Positions 11,801 through 26,700 of a DNA stretch of 62,000 nt are shown here, in pieces. Made by a program: the position numbers and the translations under genes. Origin of the DNA: Glandiceps talaboti (lineage: Eukaryota > Hemichordata > Enteropneusta > Spengelidae); NCBI RefSeq assembly GCF_964340395.1, contig NC_135551.1, positions 29,035,880 to 29,097,879 on the forward strand, given 5' to 3'. The first letter of the stretch is position 1. Each line of letters begins with the position of its first letter. A model generated the notes under the pieces. It was not told the origin of the DNA. It ran no database searches and worked only from the letters and a program-made list of their open reading frames with translations.

Positions 11801-14800
11801 CAACTGTCCCATCTGACATTATATTATCCTCTCTGAGATTATCATCACTGGATAATCTCAAAGAGTTGGACTTGATGCTCCAGGCAATACCAGCAAAATC
11901 AACATTGTCACATCATAAAATAGAACAAAGTTAAACACTTCAGGCCACAACATATTTTTTTTCAACTGGCATTCATATTTTATTTTTGTAATCATTTGAT
12001 TTATTTCACTAACCAGCAGGTTGTATATATTTGAGTTGTTTTGAAAGCCTAAACCTGACCTTACCTCATCAGATCATTACGATTGCCACAACTCAATGAA
12101 TATCAACTCGGGGCACCACACAGTGTCAACCATGATAACACATTTATTTCTGAATTTAATTGGCACCAAAACGGATCATATCTTTTACAATATAATTACC
12201 ACTCATTATTACTAACTCAAGGGGTTTTGTCACCATGGGCACCAACACTGACACCCTAGGCTAGTTCAAATTCCTAAACTAGACTTGTTATACTTTGTAG
12301 CTGTGAAATCATTTGACTAATGGTTTTTAAGTTTGTATCCAAAAGTAAAACATAAGTGACATTTTGGTGATTTAATCAATAAATTCTCTGTATTTTTAAG
12401 GTAATATTACAAATTTCCATAAATGAAATGAAAATGGCTGAATGACTCTGAGCTGTTGAAAAAAAATATTGACAGACACAGGAAATAAGTTGGTTTCCTC
12501 AGTTTATGAGAAAATGCATTATGCTTACTGTAATGCAAAATGTGAAAACTGGTGAAAAATGCATATTTTCAACTTATGAAAAATACACATAATTATCTAG
12601 TTTACACTCTCTTTTTCATTTCCATGTTTTTCATGACCAAATCAACACTCTTACGGTATATTAATCAGTTTATTTTAGAAAAATAATTTTAAATACTTGA
12701 CAGCCAGACAAGAAAGATATTATTATGCATCATCAATATAAATGGTGACACCACAGATGTTGACAACTGGATAAATTATTATTCAACACAAAAATTTGGG
12801 ATCTTTGATATGAAAGAAATGGTTCATAGTCTAGTTGGTTTCCCTAAATTGTTATTTCTAAGGCATCAGTCTGGTTGGTTTCCCTAAATTGTTATTTCTA
12901 AGGCATCAGTCTAGTTGGTTTCCCTAAATTGTTATTTCTAAGGCATCAGTCTAGTTGGTTTCCCTAAATTGTTATTTCTAAGGCATCCAAAATGTTAAAA
13001 GAATGATTATGAATTGAAAGCATCATTCATCAAAATACACACATATTTTTCAAAATATTGTTTTAATTGACTGACACATCATTTATATATTACGATGAGA
13101 AACATTAACTGCATCACCCTTACATTCACTACATGGAGAATTAGTATTCAGGCATTAGGAGAGTGGTTCCAAAACACTGTTCTTTGAGACTTATATAATA
13201 ATCAACAATAGACAAACGTTGCTGAGTTGTATATACTCATCAAACTAGCTAACAAGTTTGAACAAATTACACTGTAATCACTCAGTACTCTCTGTGCATG
13301 TATTTACATGTTAAGGATTCATAATACATTGTATGTTGTGTCTTTACATGTACTTTCCTGTCTGAGAGAGCTAAGCACTTCAATAAAATATTCTAATTTT
13401 TCTTAATTACAACTTGACCTGACAATGCTCCATGAAGTGGTCGTTCCACACAATGCTTCATAAAGTCTGTCATTAACTATTCCATGACTTGCTAATTAAT
13501 TGCTATTGCTAGGTGGTTGCTGAATTTAGAAATGTTCAAAAACTAAAAATGTAAATATCTCATTGGAAACATTAATTGCTCTAGACAGTTTCTAATCTAT
13601 AAATAAATTGTTCTCCTTTTTGCCTTTCATTTGAAATTATAAATATTAATTTAATGGCCAATACTGTTATACCTACATGAAGCCCAGTTTCAACCACAGA
13701 CAGTGAAGAAGTAACATACTACATGTAAAGAATGACATTATGTCAATTCAGACAAGTCTCTGGTGGTACAAGAACATTGAATGCAGAGATAATATTAGAC
13801 AAAGATAACAAGATAACAGACACTAAAGACAACTGCCTCTGATGAAGATTCACAAGATGCTCATATCAGTTTATTATATCCATAAAATAATTTTAAATTT
13901 TTAAAGCTCTCAATAAACTTTCATAATTAGTGTGTTTTGAATTCAGAGCTAAGAAGTCACATTCAATCACACGTAGTGTCACACGTAGTGTTCTAATCAG
14001 TAAAACAGAGTTAGGGTCCCCTGGTGTTTAATATGCTTTGATAGGTAAACTGACATTAATTACATTGAGCGGCTTAGGAAGTTAACTCTTTGAGCAAGGT
14101 TTTTTAGGATCAGTTTGCTCCTGACTTTACATATTGGGAACAAAATGCTCCTAAAACATAAAACTTAGGAGCAAAGTAAAATAATATATATCAAACTTGA
14201 ATTCTTATCAACATATAATTTGATAGTGACAAAGACAATGTTTATCGGTTGAATACAAATAATCATCAATTTTGTTCAGTGACAATGTTTACATTAATGC
14301 AAGTTAAAAAAAGATTCCTCATCACGGAAATAGTCAATATGCACGTGGGCTTCTAAATTTGTCTGTCAAATACAGATAAAGTTGAAATTTCACCTTTCAA
14401 ATGCCAGTAAATATAAATATCACCTGCCGAATGCAAGTATTTATAACAATTCACCTGCATTGGACCAGTTATCACCTGCAAATGCCAGTAATTATGTGCA
14501 ACTTCCTTGGCTGCATTGTAAGTCTTCCATAAAACTTGCCTCATTTGTAATTGCCATGAATATGCAAATTTATGTCACTGGAATTTACTCACAGGTTGTG
14601 ATAGTCAAACCCAATATCAATAGGAATTATGTCAGCCATTTAAACAGCATTTTCAAAAAGTATATTAGAATATTAATGAGTCATTTCATGTTCTTTTGTA
14701 CATTCTAATTGGTCACTTGGACCAACGATATGCTGTTTATAAAACAGTTAGCAATCCCTCTCAGTGCACAAAATCTAATATGGGATCAATACTTTTAAGA

Positions 14801-17670
14801 ATAGTTAACTGCCAATAATGTTTGACTATATATATTCTATATTCATCTGGACAGAATTTTATCCTATATTTGGCTATAGCAACATAGCACTTGTGGTTTC
14901 CCCCAAATTTGCATTCATTTTGTGCGTGATACATGTATGTGGCTGAGTGATATCCTACCAATCAAATCTGTAGAACACTCACCCTGGGTTTGGGTCGGTC
15001 AAAGAAAATCCCCCTGGTTCCAATGGGATTCAAACCCATGACCTTCTGACTGCTAATCCTGAGCTTTAACTACTATGCCACAGGGAGCCAGTTTTCATAA
15101 TCAACTTATTCATGATGTGTACTTTCCACACACGCAGTTATTCACACCATATTTTATATACTTAGATGTGATTCCCAATATTTTTATTCTTTTACGGTTT
15201 CACCCAAGGAAAATACGAGTATAAACCTAATGGGGCTTTGTCACTATGAGTCGCTAAACAAGTAGTGACAAAGCCTTTTGGTCATGGGTATTTCCAGCTG
15301 AATGAAGAAAAATATTGAAGAATAAAATAATTCTACCAGTGGCAGTAATATATAATTCAGGTAACGGCCATTTGGAATGTTTGACTCATATTTCGAACAC
15401 AGCAGAACCAGTGATGTAAACACGCGTTGTCGTGACGTGTGTGTGTGTTGTGACATAGACCGATTTTTTGCCCAACTTGGCTTGTGTGTAATTCCAGTAT
15501 TTGTGATTCTAGACTGTATCAAATATCTTTACATGTATTTACACATCACTCAGGAAATAAGCATCATGCAGTCACAAAGCTGATTCATCAAGAAAACCGC
15601 TCTTTACTTTACCGTTCTAAATTAAGTTGAATTCTGTTTTACATCTGTACTAAAAATATCTCAAATAATGCATATTTCTTACAAAACCAACTTTTAAATT
15701 ACCAATTGTTATGCATACGCTGTGACTGTACATTGAACCTTGTAGCTTCACATAATCTAATGACACAAAACTTCTATTCCAATATCTGTCAAAGTGGTAG
15801 GGTCAACGTTTCTGACCTTAAACAAATCCAACAACTGAATACAACTTCTAAAACATCACATCTGTTTCAGTTTGATGTAAATTGAAGTGTACAAATAATA
15901 AACAGTATATAACATTGTACATCACGTCTGCTAACAGTACATACCATTGAAACTCACCCACTACCTGCATAATCTTTGCTGCAACAATCAAATGAACAAA
16001 GTCATTGTTTTTCTGTAATTTTTTTTCACAAATTTCAAATCTTTCATCACAGAATAGAGAACAAATTATTAACTTTATGATTGGATATCAAAATTTTGGT
16101 TGAAAATTAAATTTAGAAAGCAAATTTGAATTTCCCACCAACATAAAGTAACAAAATCTTTTGTCGCACTATCACTTTTTTTGCTGACATCCAAATCCAT
16201 TAGTTATATAGTATACAACATACGCATTACTTTTGATGGCTGTACATTCTGTATGCCCTTTTGGGCAGTTAGTACAAATGTACCTCCATAATTCTTCCTG
16301 CTAAAATCACATGAACAAATTTGAAAAATAAATACTAGTCTATAAAAAAAAAATCTGGTCTTGTCTTTCTTGAACTCAAATTTAAAGTTTTTCAACAAAC
16401 CTTGAATAAAACTGTTGTTTCTCTAGTTTTTTTTTTAATTTGGAATTTTAAAGCACAGTTCACAGAAATAGGTTTTAGGATTTTCACTGAAATTTACTTT
16501 AAAAAAAGCTAATTTGAACTGGTTAGAGTATGAGATTTCCTGTCAAATTGATAAGACAAAAGTTCTTGTTATTCTGTCACATTTTGCTCACAATCATTCA
16601 AAATTTATTTTAGACCATAATCAAAGAACTTGATTTTCTTTATGCTAAGTAAGATAACAAAATCTGACAAAAAAAATTATAATCTTAAATGCAAATTGTT
16701 CATTTTTTGTTACAATCTGGCCTTCAAAAATCACTAGTCTCTTTACGGTGGCACTTATATTATTTTTTGTTGCGTCAGCAGAAATGTTGTACTCTGGCTT
16801 AGCAAGAATGGTTTTCTAGTTCAGTGACATATGTTTTTGTAGTAAAGGGCTTTGAGAAGATTTCCATTAGTGAAAGCAAAGAACAATTGTCATCCAGTAT
16901 CAGCTCTTTAATTTTGATGACTAATACATTAATTTGTTTAATGGTTTCATCAGGTCAATGGTAATGATAGGCATTACACCATTAGGCCAACACTATTTTT
17001 TCATGTGTTTCTCATGTCCAGACAATCTTGATTTTGTATTGAATATGTTTCTCATGTCCAGACAATCTTGGCGTATTTCTTATTTTCGTGTCATTCCTTC
17101 TTTGAATCCACTGAATGTGTTTCTCATGTCCAAACAACCTTGCTTTTGAATTTCTAAAATGAAAATAAAAAATTCCTTCTTTGAATCCACTGATTGCGTT
17201 TCTCATGTCCAAACAACCTTGATTTTTTAGTTCTGATAAGGAAACCAACAACATTCTTTTGGGCCATTTTTCTTCTTCTGGGGATGGGGTGGGGGAGGTC
17301 CTTGGCATGGCAATATAAGAAAATATAAAGGAGGTATTTAGATCCCTAGGTGAGTTTTGAAGGATAGTTTTCTCAATGCAGCCAGCAATTAACCACCCAA
17401 CCAACCTACCAGAGGTACAATCCTCCACTTTGAATTATCAAAAGGTCTAAATTCTGTTTTCTATCATTCCAACCCTTGAAGACACTGACTTCATTTTTGT
17501 GCATGTAGTGTGTGCCCTCATACAGTCATAAATTGCAACTGTCCTGCAACTTCTTAACAAATCAGAAAGCTCCTTTTATAACAGTATTAAAATATCTCAG
17601 TTCTTGTGATTAGCATATGGAAGATAATTAAAATTGATGCAGTAGTTTTTGAGATGCTGTGTCCACAGAC

Positions 17671-17735
<65 letters not shown>

Positions 17736-20700
17736 AACAAGTATAACATATAACCTCCCCTTATAGGAGGTAAAAGACAAACATCATTTTAGAGAGGTCA
17801 TCTCATCACATAGGCAACAAATGGACATAACCATAGCTAGAAGTGCTTGTAACAATATCACCATATTTGGCAAGAAGTAGTCAATTAATTGCCACCAATC
17901 AGATAAGACAAGTGGAGGTATGCTTTGCTTTGAAATTGGAGAAAAGAAAATTAAAAATATTTGACATTTCAAAATACCCAATGCTACGGAGGTCTCATTA
18001 CTAGAAACAAAAGTATCCAAAGATGTTGCTCTTAAGGAGAAAACGATTTCCACACAGGAACACTGAAACCCATGGGAATGAGTGCATGGATACAGTACTC
18101 TCATCACTGTCCTAATACCATCACTTAGTAAGCTACTTACGGCACTTATTGACTCGACTCTCTTTCTATTTGCAATTGTTCCATTGCTCTATTCCTTTTA
18201 TGACTTGATATGGTTGGTTTCATAAACTGGCTTCAATAGCGGAATTTCGCCAGAAATATTTAACAATTCATAGTATTTTGTTTTTGATGTTTTCAAACAA
18301 TTTCATACAATATTTATACTAATGATAGAGATAGGGATAATTTTTATGTTTAAACTGTAATCCTTGCTTACATAGTAGAAAGATATTACAGGTCAATGAA
18401 CACACACGATCAATAGATTATGTGTCAATACTAGTATCCTGTAAGCTGATTACTAGTATCCTGCTTTACAAAATGTAATGTTTCCTAAATGCAATAGTTC
18501 TCTCATGGAAGTGGTTAATTTACACAACATTATACATTTGAAGGGTCATGATAGTTGCTGATTGAGTCATGATGGTTGTGGAGTCATGAGGTTGTGGAAT
18601 TGATGGTTGTGGATCGAGATAGTTGTAGAGTCACGGGTGTTGTGGATAAATGACATGGTAGTGGAGTCATCATAGTTGTTGCATCATGATGGATACATGG
18701 TTAGGAGTACATGCACGGCTTTGCCCAGGACTGCTGGTATTTGTTTATGAACGGCTAAAGTCTTTGGGCAAGCTTTGAACCATTGTTGTGACCAAGTCAA
18801 CCCATCTGTATAAATGGGAACCTGGTATGGCAATGATTCCATCCAATGTGCTTAATAGCAACATGGATAGTATGCTGCCCAGTGACTTTAGGAGGAATTA
18901 TGGCTTTACCATTACAGGTCTTTGCAATGAATGGTCAATAATTGTACAGCACATTTAGCATATTTTGTCACGAAGATATCTGTCTCAGAACTTCTGAATC
19001 AACATAATAATTTGGGGAAAACTACTATATGTAATGGTATAGCATAAAATATAAAAACAATACATTATATAAAAGTGTGCAGTACTGTCTACTATGAGTA
19101 CAGCACGGAGGTGGATGGATGTTCATAAAGTGAAAGGCTTAATTAGCACAACCGTCATCTATGGCTATGTTTACATGATGATGTTTTCAAATTAAAACAT
19201 TGTTTTCTGTTGCATTTTCATGTGTCAACTTGAAAGGACGACAATTGTTTTTGACCATCCACATGGAAACATTGAAGACAGAACAATTAGAAAATGAGAC
19301 TGTTGGACATGCGCAAACATATGGAAGCAGTTTAAGTACATGTATGTGTGTTAGTACGTTATCAATGGAGTCATTCCTGAGATCAAATATGTGCATTTTC
19401 AAATTGTTGCATTTTCAGTCATTCACACAATATCGTCTTCAAAACTTTATGTTTTCACTAATCTATAAATCATTCTCAAAATTATCTACTGTCAGCAGCA
19501 TTTTCAAAACACTGCATTTTCATTTGCATTTTATGTCGTCTCTGCAGACGGTGGGTGCAAATATTAAAAAAAATAATAATTGAAAATGGCATAGCGTAAA
19601 CGGGGTGTGTCTAAAATTCTTCAAAGCGTACCGGCTGACGTCACCTCAAAAGGAACTGTAAGCAGTAGATTAATTACCAAGACCTTTCACTGTGCTCCAA
19701 ATTATGCTATTTTTAACCATACATTCCCCGTCTCAATACTACAATTCTACAAACACACGCTTTGTCTCAGTCTTTTCTCTTTCTTTCAATTTCCTATATC
19801 ATTGTACATGATCCCCAACAGACTTATACATAATCCAGACATTGATAGAATCACTGTAAGTAATAAAAACATTCAGTCATAACCTTTTACAAATAAATGA
19901 CAACTTTCTCACCACTTGTAAGGGATATACAGGCAATCACCAGCTGTGGTATTGGCAAAGTAGAACTCAACATCAGCCAACTCTGGATACTTTGTGAAAT
20001 CTACTTTATCCACATCAACTCCTGAATAGCCACGCTCATAATGATCCAGTTTGACCTATCGAAACAAAAGAATTAAAAAATAAACAATAATACTGCCGTG
20101 GCAATCATGGTTTAGGCTTACTAAGATGGACACAAACTAAAACTGTAGTTGTTCAATGTGGTAGATACAGGTGCCTTTGTTGCATGCACATATTAATCAC
20201 CCTGCAATCAAACACTGTAAGTCCCCAAAAGTATACACTACAAGATTATGGAAGTCATCAGAAACACCACCATACTGATTCAATAGCTTATACGTTATGT
20301 TAAGTTGCAAGAACAGTTTTATAATCTCAGTAAGTTGAAACCCAGATTGTCACTGTACTAATAGCGTTCTCCCAAGAAAAGAATTTCAGACCCATGTGAA
20401 AATTGCATAAGAGAATTGTACTGCATCTGTGTAGGTAAACCATTGTAAACAATCAAATTTATACTTTTCTTTGATATATAAAGGACAAAATTGAAAATTT
20501 TAACATTTTTTAATTTTGTGATTAAAACAAAAGTTTAACTTAATATACAGTACTAAAATACTTTACTGTTGAGTAATTTCTATTTTCAAGACAATTACAG
20601 ACTTAAACTGGGTTCACTTCAGGTTTTAGTATGCTGTAACTCTGCTTTTAAGTTCAGTAAAAGAATATACGTTCATTTACATATCACAACAATAACCAAT

Positions 20701-23700
20701 AATTATGTAAATTAGTAAAATTATTATGCAAAATGACATTACAATTGGGACTTACCCAATTAAAGTCTATTAGAAGACATGGCATGATTTAGTTTAGTTA
20801 TAAATTTCACCGAGACTTCCACTTTTAAAAAATCTTTGTGTTATACATTATATTTATTGGTTGTTTCCACTATCTAAATAATAAAATGGTCATTTAATCT
20901 TGTTTTCAAACTTGGCATGCTGTGAGTTTTTGCAGACAGCAACAGCTGTTCAGACAGGTCTTCCAAAAAAATGTTGTTTATAAAAGTGATCTGATTTCTG
21001 ATTTCGAAAGCTCAATGCTAAAAAACTTTGAACTGCTTGTGTGTTGTTATAACCTTTGTCAATCATTTGATCTATCAAGCTGATGAATACCTTTGGTCAA
21101 TCTGTTTTTAATGTGTGCAAATTATGATTTTGTGTTAAAACAAGTGTTAACACTGAGGTACGTGTACACATAAACTAAATGTCATTGCGACATGTTTTAT
21201 TGCCATAATCTACCAGTGGATGTTGATGAAAACATTAAATCCCTGAGCATGCCAGTTTTTTTTTTCAAGTTGTGGTCATTCAACCTAAAGAATTTGTTAA
21301 CATCATTGGGAAAAGCCATTGTTGTTGACTTCCATGATATTTCCATGTACATTTTGTGGACTTCCAGAGTTTACATTTTTTTGTATATCTCCATCACCAA
21401 TTGAAGGCATTGCTATCATCCAAACACATAATGCACTGGCATTTTTTTGGGTTGAGTCTGTCTTTAACTTGTCAAAAACTACTGCACTGTCACTGGGTGA
21501 CCCATATACCACATAGCAGTGATGGCTTTAGTTTGAGTCTGTCTTTAACTTGTCAAACATAGATGTCATACTTAAATCAACTAATTTATATACCTCTATG
21601 AACCAATATACTTCAGAAAGACGATGTTTGTATGTCTCCCTTCACAAACGATATTTAAAACAGAATGTATATTAATCAGTTTTTCAGATTGAGGAAATGG
21701 TAAAAACTCTCCAAAACACAGGAACAGTATAAACAAAAATTGGTGATAACATAAATTGGGTCAAAATGTGTTATTTTGTTTCATTATGACCATACAATTT
21801 AACAGTAGAACCTTGATATAAGCAATGTTAGAGTATGCAAATTAGAGTGAACGGTTCTGTACATTCATCGATCACTTGAACAACGTGTATTTGTTATTAG
21901 TGTCTGAGTATACATCATTCTTCTGGTTACATAGACCAACACATCTATTTCGGATATTAATCAGATTGAAGGAAACTGGGTTGTTCTTCACTGCAAACTA
22001 CAAGCTAAATTTTAAAGCACTTGAGAACTTTTAATGTTTTTTCACAATGTTCCATATATATCTAGCGATTCAGTTTATAATAGTCACATGGATGACAAAC
22101 AATTTATTTTAGAATTCTAATTCACAAAACAACTTTACCATGTTTTCCTATTTAAGCATCAACCAAGTCTGTGTTTCTAACTCAATAAATTATAAAACGC
22201 TATAAAGCGTGCAAAAAAGTTTGTTATTCTACTTAATTTATATATATTAATGTACACAACAATAAGAAACATTTGACACATTTTACTTTTTTTTCTATTT
22301 TTTTTTTTCAATTATTGAGTTAAAGAACAAATGCATATTATGCCACATTTGTTTTGAAGTAGACAGCTGTTCAGAATCCATAATGCCCAGTACCCAATTT
22401 TCAACCATATGGCCACTTTAACAATGACAGACACATGTCAAATGTTATGCTGAAATCAAAGTCATCCTACAGTCTTTGACAGAGTTTTGCTCTTTTTTTT
22501 CTGAAAGCATTCGACAAGAGTTACTTAAATTGCTTTACGAACAAAAGAATCTTTTGAGGGAATTCATTTCTTGTAATGGATTTCATGAACTTTGACCCCT
22601 TGTCTTTGAAATCAATAATGAATTAAAGTTGAGAAATAAAGTCTTCTTGTATTCAGTATCATGGATGGTTGCCTATGTTGTATTTGAAGTATTAAGTCCT
22701 TTCTTGTGGGAAATAGCTTATTCACAGAAATCTTTCAACAGATAAGTGATTCCGATCTTGTCAATTACATGTAGCATCCACGACCTGTGACGATATCAGT
22801 CTAGCAGAGTTGTGTGTTAACATTATGTTGAAATCGAACAATGTACAAGTCATGCATATAGCTTTGATGATCTGACAATGCCCTTAGTCTGTATTACAGC
22901 TAGTGTGTTAGTGCTGTTAGCATTATGTTGCAATCAAACAATAATCAGGGCTTGAAATTAACTTTTTTCTTTGGTGGTCATAATGGGCTTAGCCGCCTAC
23001 AAATTTCAGAAACTGGTAGCCCAAGGATTGTTACCTGTAGTCCCATATTCCTGTACTGAAAACAGATTTCCTCTATTGGAAATATGTGTGTTATTAAAAT
23101 ACTTTCATGGCCATAAATCTTCCATCCTCATCACATAATTAGTGGTAGCCTGAGTGGGCTACCATTAGCAAATTATGGCAGCCCCATGATAAGAATTGGT
23201 AGTCTGTGGGCATGGGACTATTGTTAATTTTGAGCACTGATAATACATATTATACAGTATAACATACCATGTATCAATATTATATGGTGCTGATGTAACC
23301 TAGTGCTGAGAATTAGGGCACCAATGGCATTGAAGCACAACCAGTATTTTTTAGCAGGCAAACTTTAAGGTTTCCGTTACTTACTACATTTCGGTATTTG
23401 ATAAAGTCTATAAATAAGATTTCTTTCCTGCCTCTGTACAGACAATTGATATTATCAACATCATCATTATGGAGTACTGATTTTGTACCACCACTGCTGA
23501 ACCAAACCACCTGAAAGATAAAAAAACACAGAGAAATACAATGAGTAATGAGACTTTGTACTATGTACCACAACTGAGGAAGAACCAATACCACCTGGAA
23601 TATAAAAAACACAGAGAAACACAAAATATGGTATACTTTTCCTGATTCAGAAGTTAGATTTTATTCAGCGGAAGTACTATTGGACATTATCGTTGACAAT

Positions 23701-26700
23701 CTTTATCTCAAGTTCAGCAAAGAAATTCTGACCATATTAATAGTCATGAAACAAATTAAAATTCTTAAACATTGCTGTTGGCAATGTTCCTTATTAGGTC
23801 AATAGCATTTTGTCACATAACATATCTTACAAGTTGCTACTTGTAGTGACAAGGTCTCCTATGTTAATAGTAATTAGTCATTTTCTGTCTCAGACCTGAA
23901 GAGACAAGGTTCCCTATGTTAATAGTAATTTGTCATTTTCTGTCTCAGACCTGAAGAGACAAGGTTCCCTATGTTAATAGTAATTTGTCATTTTCTGTCT
24001 CAGACCTGGACAGACAAGGTTCCCTATGTCAATAGTATTTTGTCATTTTCTGTCTCAGACCTGACATATACTATGTCCAATAGTCGACAGTGTTTGTCAC
24101 TTTAATTCACCCAGTGTGACAAATGAAGGTCCCGAATTAGGTCAACAGTTTTTAGTCATGTTCTATCTCAGACAAGCATAACAACAACATATTTGTCAGT
24201 AATTGCATGGCTGATAATATTTTGCCACTTTCTGACTTGCAAAGTTAAGTTCCCCTAGCTATGTCAATAATACTCATGTTTTACGAACAAAGCTAATTTG
24301 CATTTTTATTTGTTGAAATATCATTTCAAAGCATTTAAAGCTTTCCGTCACTACATTCCTAGTGATTAGTGGCCATGTCACGTCAGCGGAGAAACTCCAG
24401 TAAAATTGATCATGGAACCCCGATAAAATTTAGCGGCTTATCATCCTTAAAAAACACTGTAACAAACTGATTATAGTACTCTTTTGTAATAGGCTTCCAG
24501 AACTTATGCCTTTTTTTCCCAGCAGTATGCTCTCCCATGTCAGCAACTATGGTGTACATTTCTTTGGCTTCGCTAAGCCAGGTCTAGAAGTTTCTGACAT
24601 ATGTATTCATTCCCAATGAACACCCCCTCCCCCAGCCATTATACATCCCTGCATCAGTATATTCCTGCCAATGTAAAATTAATGAATTTATATTTTGTTT
24701 TTCAGTAGATGTATTCAACCAAAAATTCATTATTTTTCATCTGTCATGCCATACTAGTACTAGTATTAGTCACTAGTGACACTGAGTCTTCCAATATTTA
24801 ACAATTTCTTGTGATTTTTGTTCCAAAAAATGTTGACATTTTGGTGGCATTTTCAAGTTAGTATACACACAATGATTTTTGTTGTATAATTATGAAGGGA
24901 CATTGGTACATTATACATAGTTGCAAAGATAAACAAGCTCATTTTAATTTTGTCAAAATTCAACAAACATTTCAAACGATATTTCTGTCAAAAATGTCAA
25001 AATTTAGATGGGGTGTGGGGGTGATAATTTCAAATCCCCTTTTATTGTCATTGATAAATAGCTGGAATAATACAACGTACACATATAGTGTATAAAAATA
25101 ATATATCTGGGACTTTTATCCTTTTTTCTTACGTTTTTCTTTAAAATAGTAAAACCGCTGGAGATAAAATAACATCATATTTTATGAAATAATGAATATA
25201 AATTACAATAAAAATATTGTCTGGCCCTACTATACATAGGAATTAAATGTATAAGTTCATTTGGTGCTCTGGTGATAGTCTTTAACTGTCAAAAATCATG
25301 TTGTGTAACTACTTGTTGTAAATCTACTTATTTTGACCCCAAAATATATAATGTACATAAAAGAAACAGCCACTATCTTGAAAACAAAGGTGGTGACATA
25401 GTAATTTCTCTGCATTTTTTACATATTCAGATATCGATGCTTAGGTATGCAAAGTATATGAAAAATCTATCTACTTTGAATTTGACATCTTTCCCCTTAA
25501 GCTCTTGTTCATGTATTGAGTGATGTAATCCTTACAACCAGAATTAATTGCAATTGCTAATATTGAAGAATTACTAAGATTGCCAAGGGAGAACTTCAGA
25601 CCTCCCCTGACACACTAAAATAGTTACTAAGTGACTCTATAGACTTAGGGCTAACACCTGAGCTGGATTTTTCTTAAACCAGATAATATACTTTTAAATT
25701 CATTTCCCATGGACACCCCCTCCCCCCCCCCCCCCCCAGCCATTATACATCCCTGTATCGGTATAGTAACATCCTGCCAATGTAAAATGAATGAATTTAT
25801 AGTTTGTTTTTCAGTAGATGTATTCAACCAAAAATTCATTATATATTTCATCTGTCAGGCCAACTATACTAGTACTATAGTATTAGTATCCTTAAGGCCC
25901 TATTACATGATGCAACTAGACAAGCAACTCACTAAGCAATTTGTCGCATGCGATGAATTGCCTCATGTACGCACTCTGTCGCAGGAACTTGCAATGTCGC
26001 TAGGTGCATCACAAGGAAACCAACATGTCAGTTTTTCTGCGATTCATCACAAGTTGTTTCTTGAGTTGCTTCATGAGTTGCCCCGCGTAACCACTTTGTC
26101 GGGTTGCAAGCAGTAACCTTTGACATATACCCACGTGTCAAATGACATTCAATGTTTAAGGCTGCCATATTTTCAGTATAAATATTCTATTTCAGCAGGT
26201 ATTTTTTATATAATTTCGATTTATCACCACGATTACCAAATATCAATAGTATATAATGTCTATGAATGCTTGATCTCAGCTGAATATAATTTTATTTCTA
26301 ACTTGAATACAAGTAACGACGTCAGACAGATCAACCTCACCGTAAATAAACTTTGAATTGAATGTAGACGTTTTACTATCGATACCTCTACAGGTTTCCA
26401 GTAATTTTATCGGTAATATTAGCATTTCTTCCAAGTTCCTGCCACTTGAAGACTTGACCTTTATTGACCTGTAACATTTATATGTCTACACCAGTGCAAC
26501 AGTTTGCCTTGCAACAGACCTTGCGACTCGCCAAGCAACTAGTTGCTTCTTGTAGTCGCTCTGCTGTAGTTGCTAGCCTCATTGCATGCGACGAAATGTT
26601 TCATGTGTCACACCATCTAACAAGGCCTTTTTTGTACAATTGAATAATAATTGAATGAAATAATACAATGTACACATACAGCATATAAAAAAAATCTGTC

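Larger units (their letters stand above)
10454..19912 (-). other. JmjC gene intron 4 (9.5 kb)
   Basis: This long AT-rich intron contains the foldback hairpin at 10731, the 95-nt hairpin at 11792, the 40-bp array at 12831, the SINE at 14975 and a dispersed repeat at about 15232-15500. It also has a degenerate array of TTTCTCATGTCCA units at about 17007-17225, an (ACAG)n microsatellite at about 17672-17733 and degenerate GTCATGATGGTTGTGG-like repeats at about 18545-18690. No coding exon was recognised. Confidence 0.75.

Noticed and set aside
14975-15091. A functional tRNA gene on the - strand
   Set aside because: A and B boxes are present but the acceptor and anticodon stems do not form cleanly and non-tRNA sequence continues directly; a SINE fits better.
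19200-19583. 127-codon + strand frame with CATTTTCA-type repeats, and a possible MITE here
   Set aside because: The DNA is a degenerate series of CATTTTCA motifs with only weakly matching ends (GTTTACATG and CGTTTACGC), too poor to define an element or a gene.
25709-26116. 135-codon + strand frame in the TIR element of copy B
   Set aside because: It begins in the duplicated C-run and reads across the element border; no transposase motif is seen.
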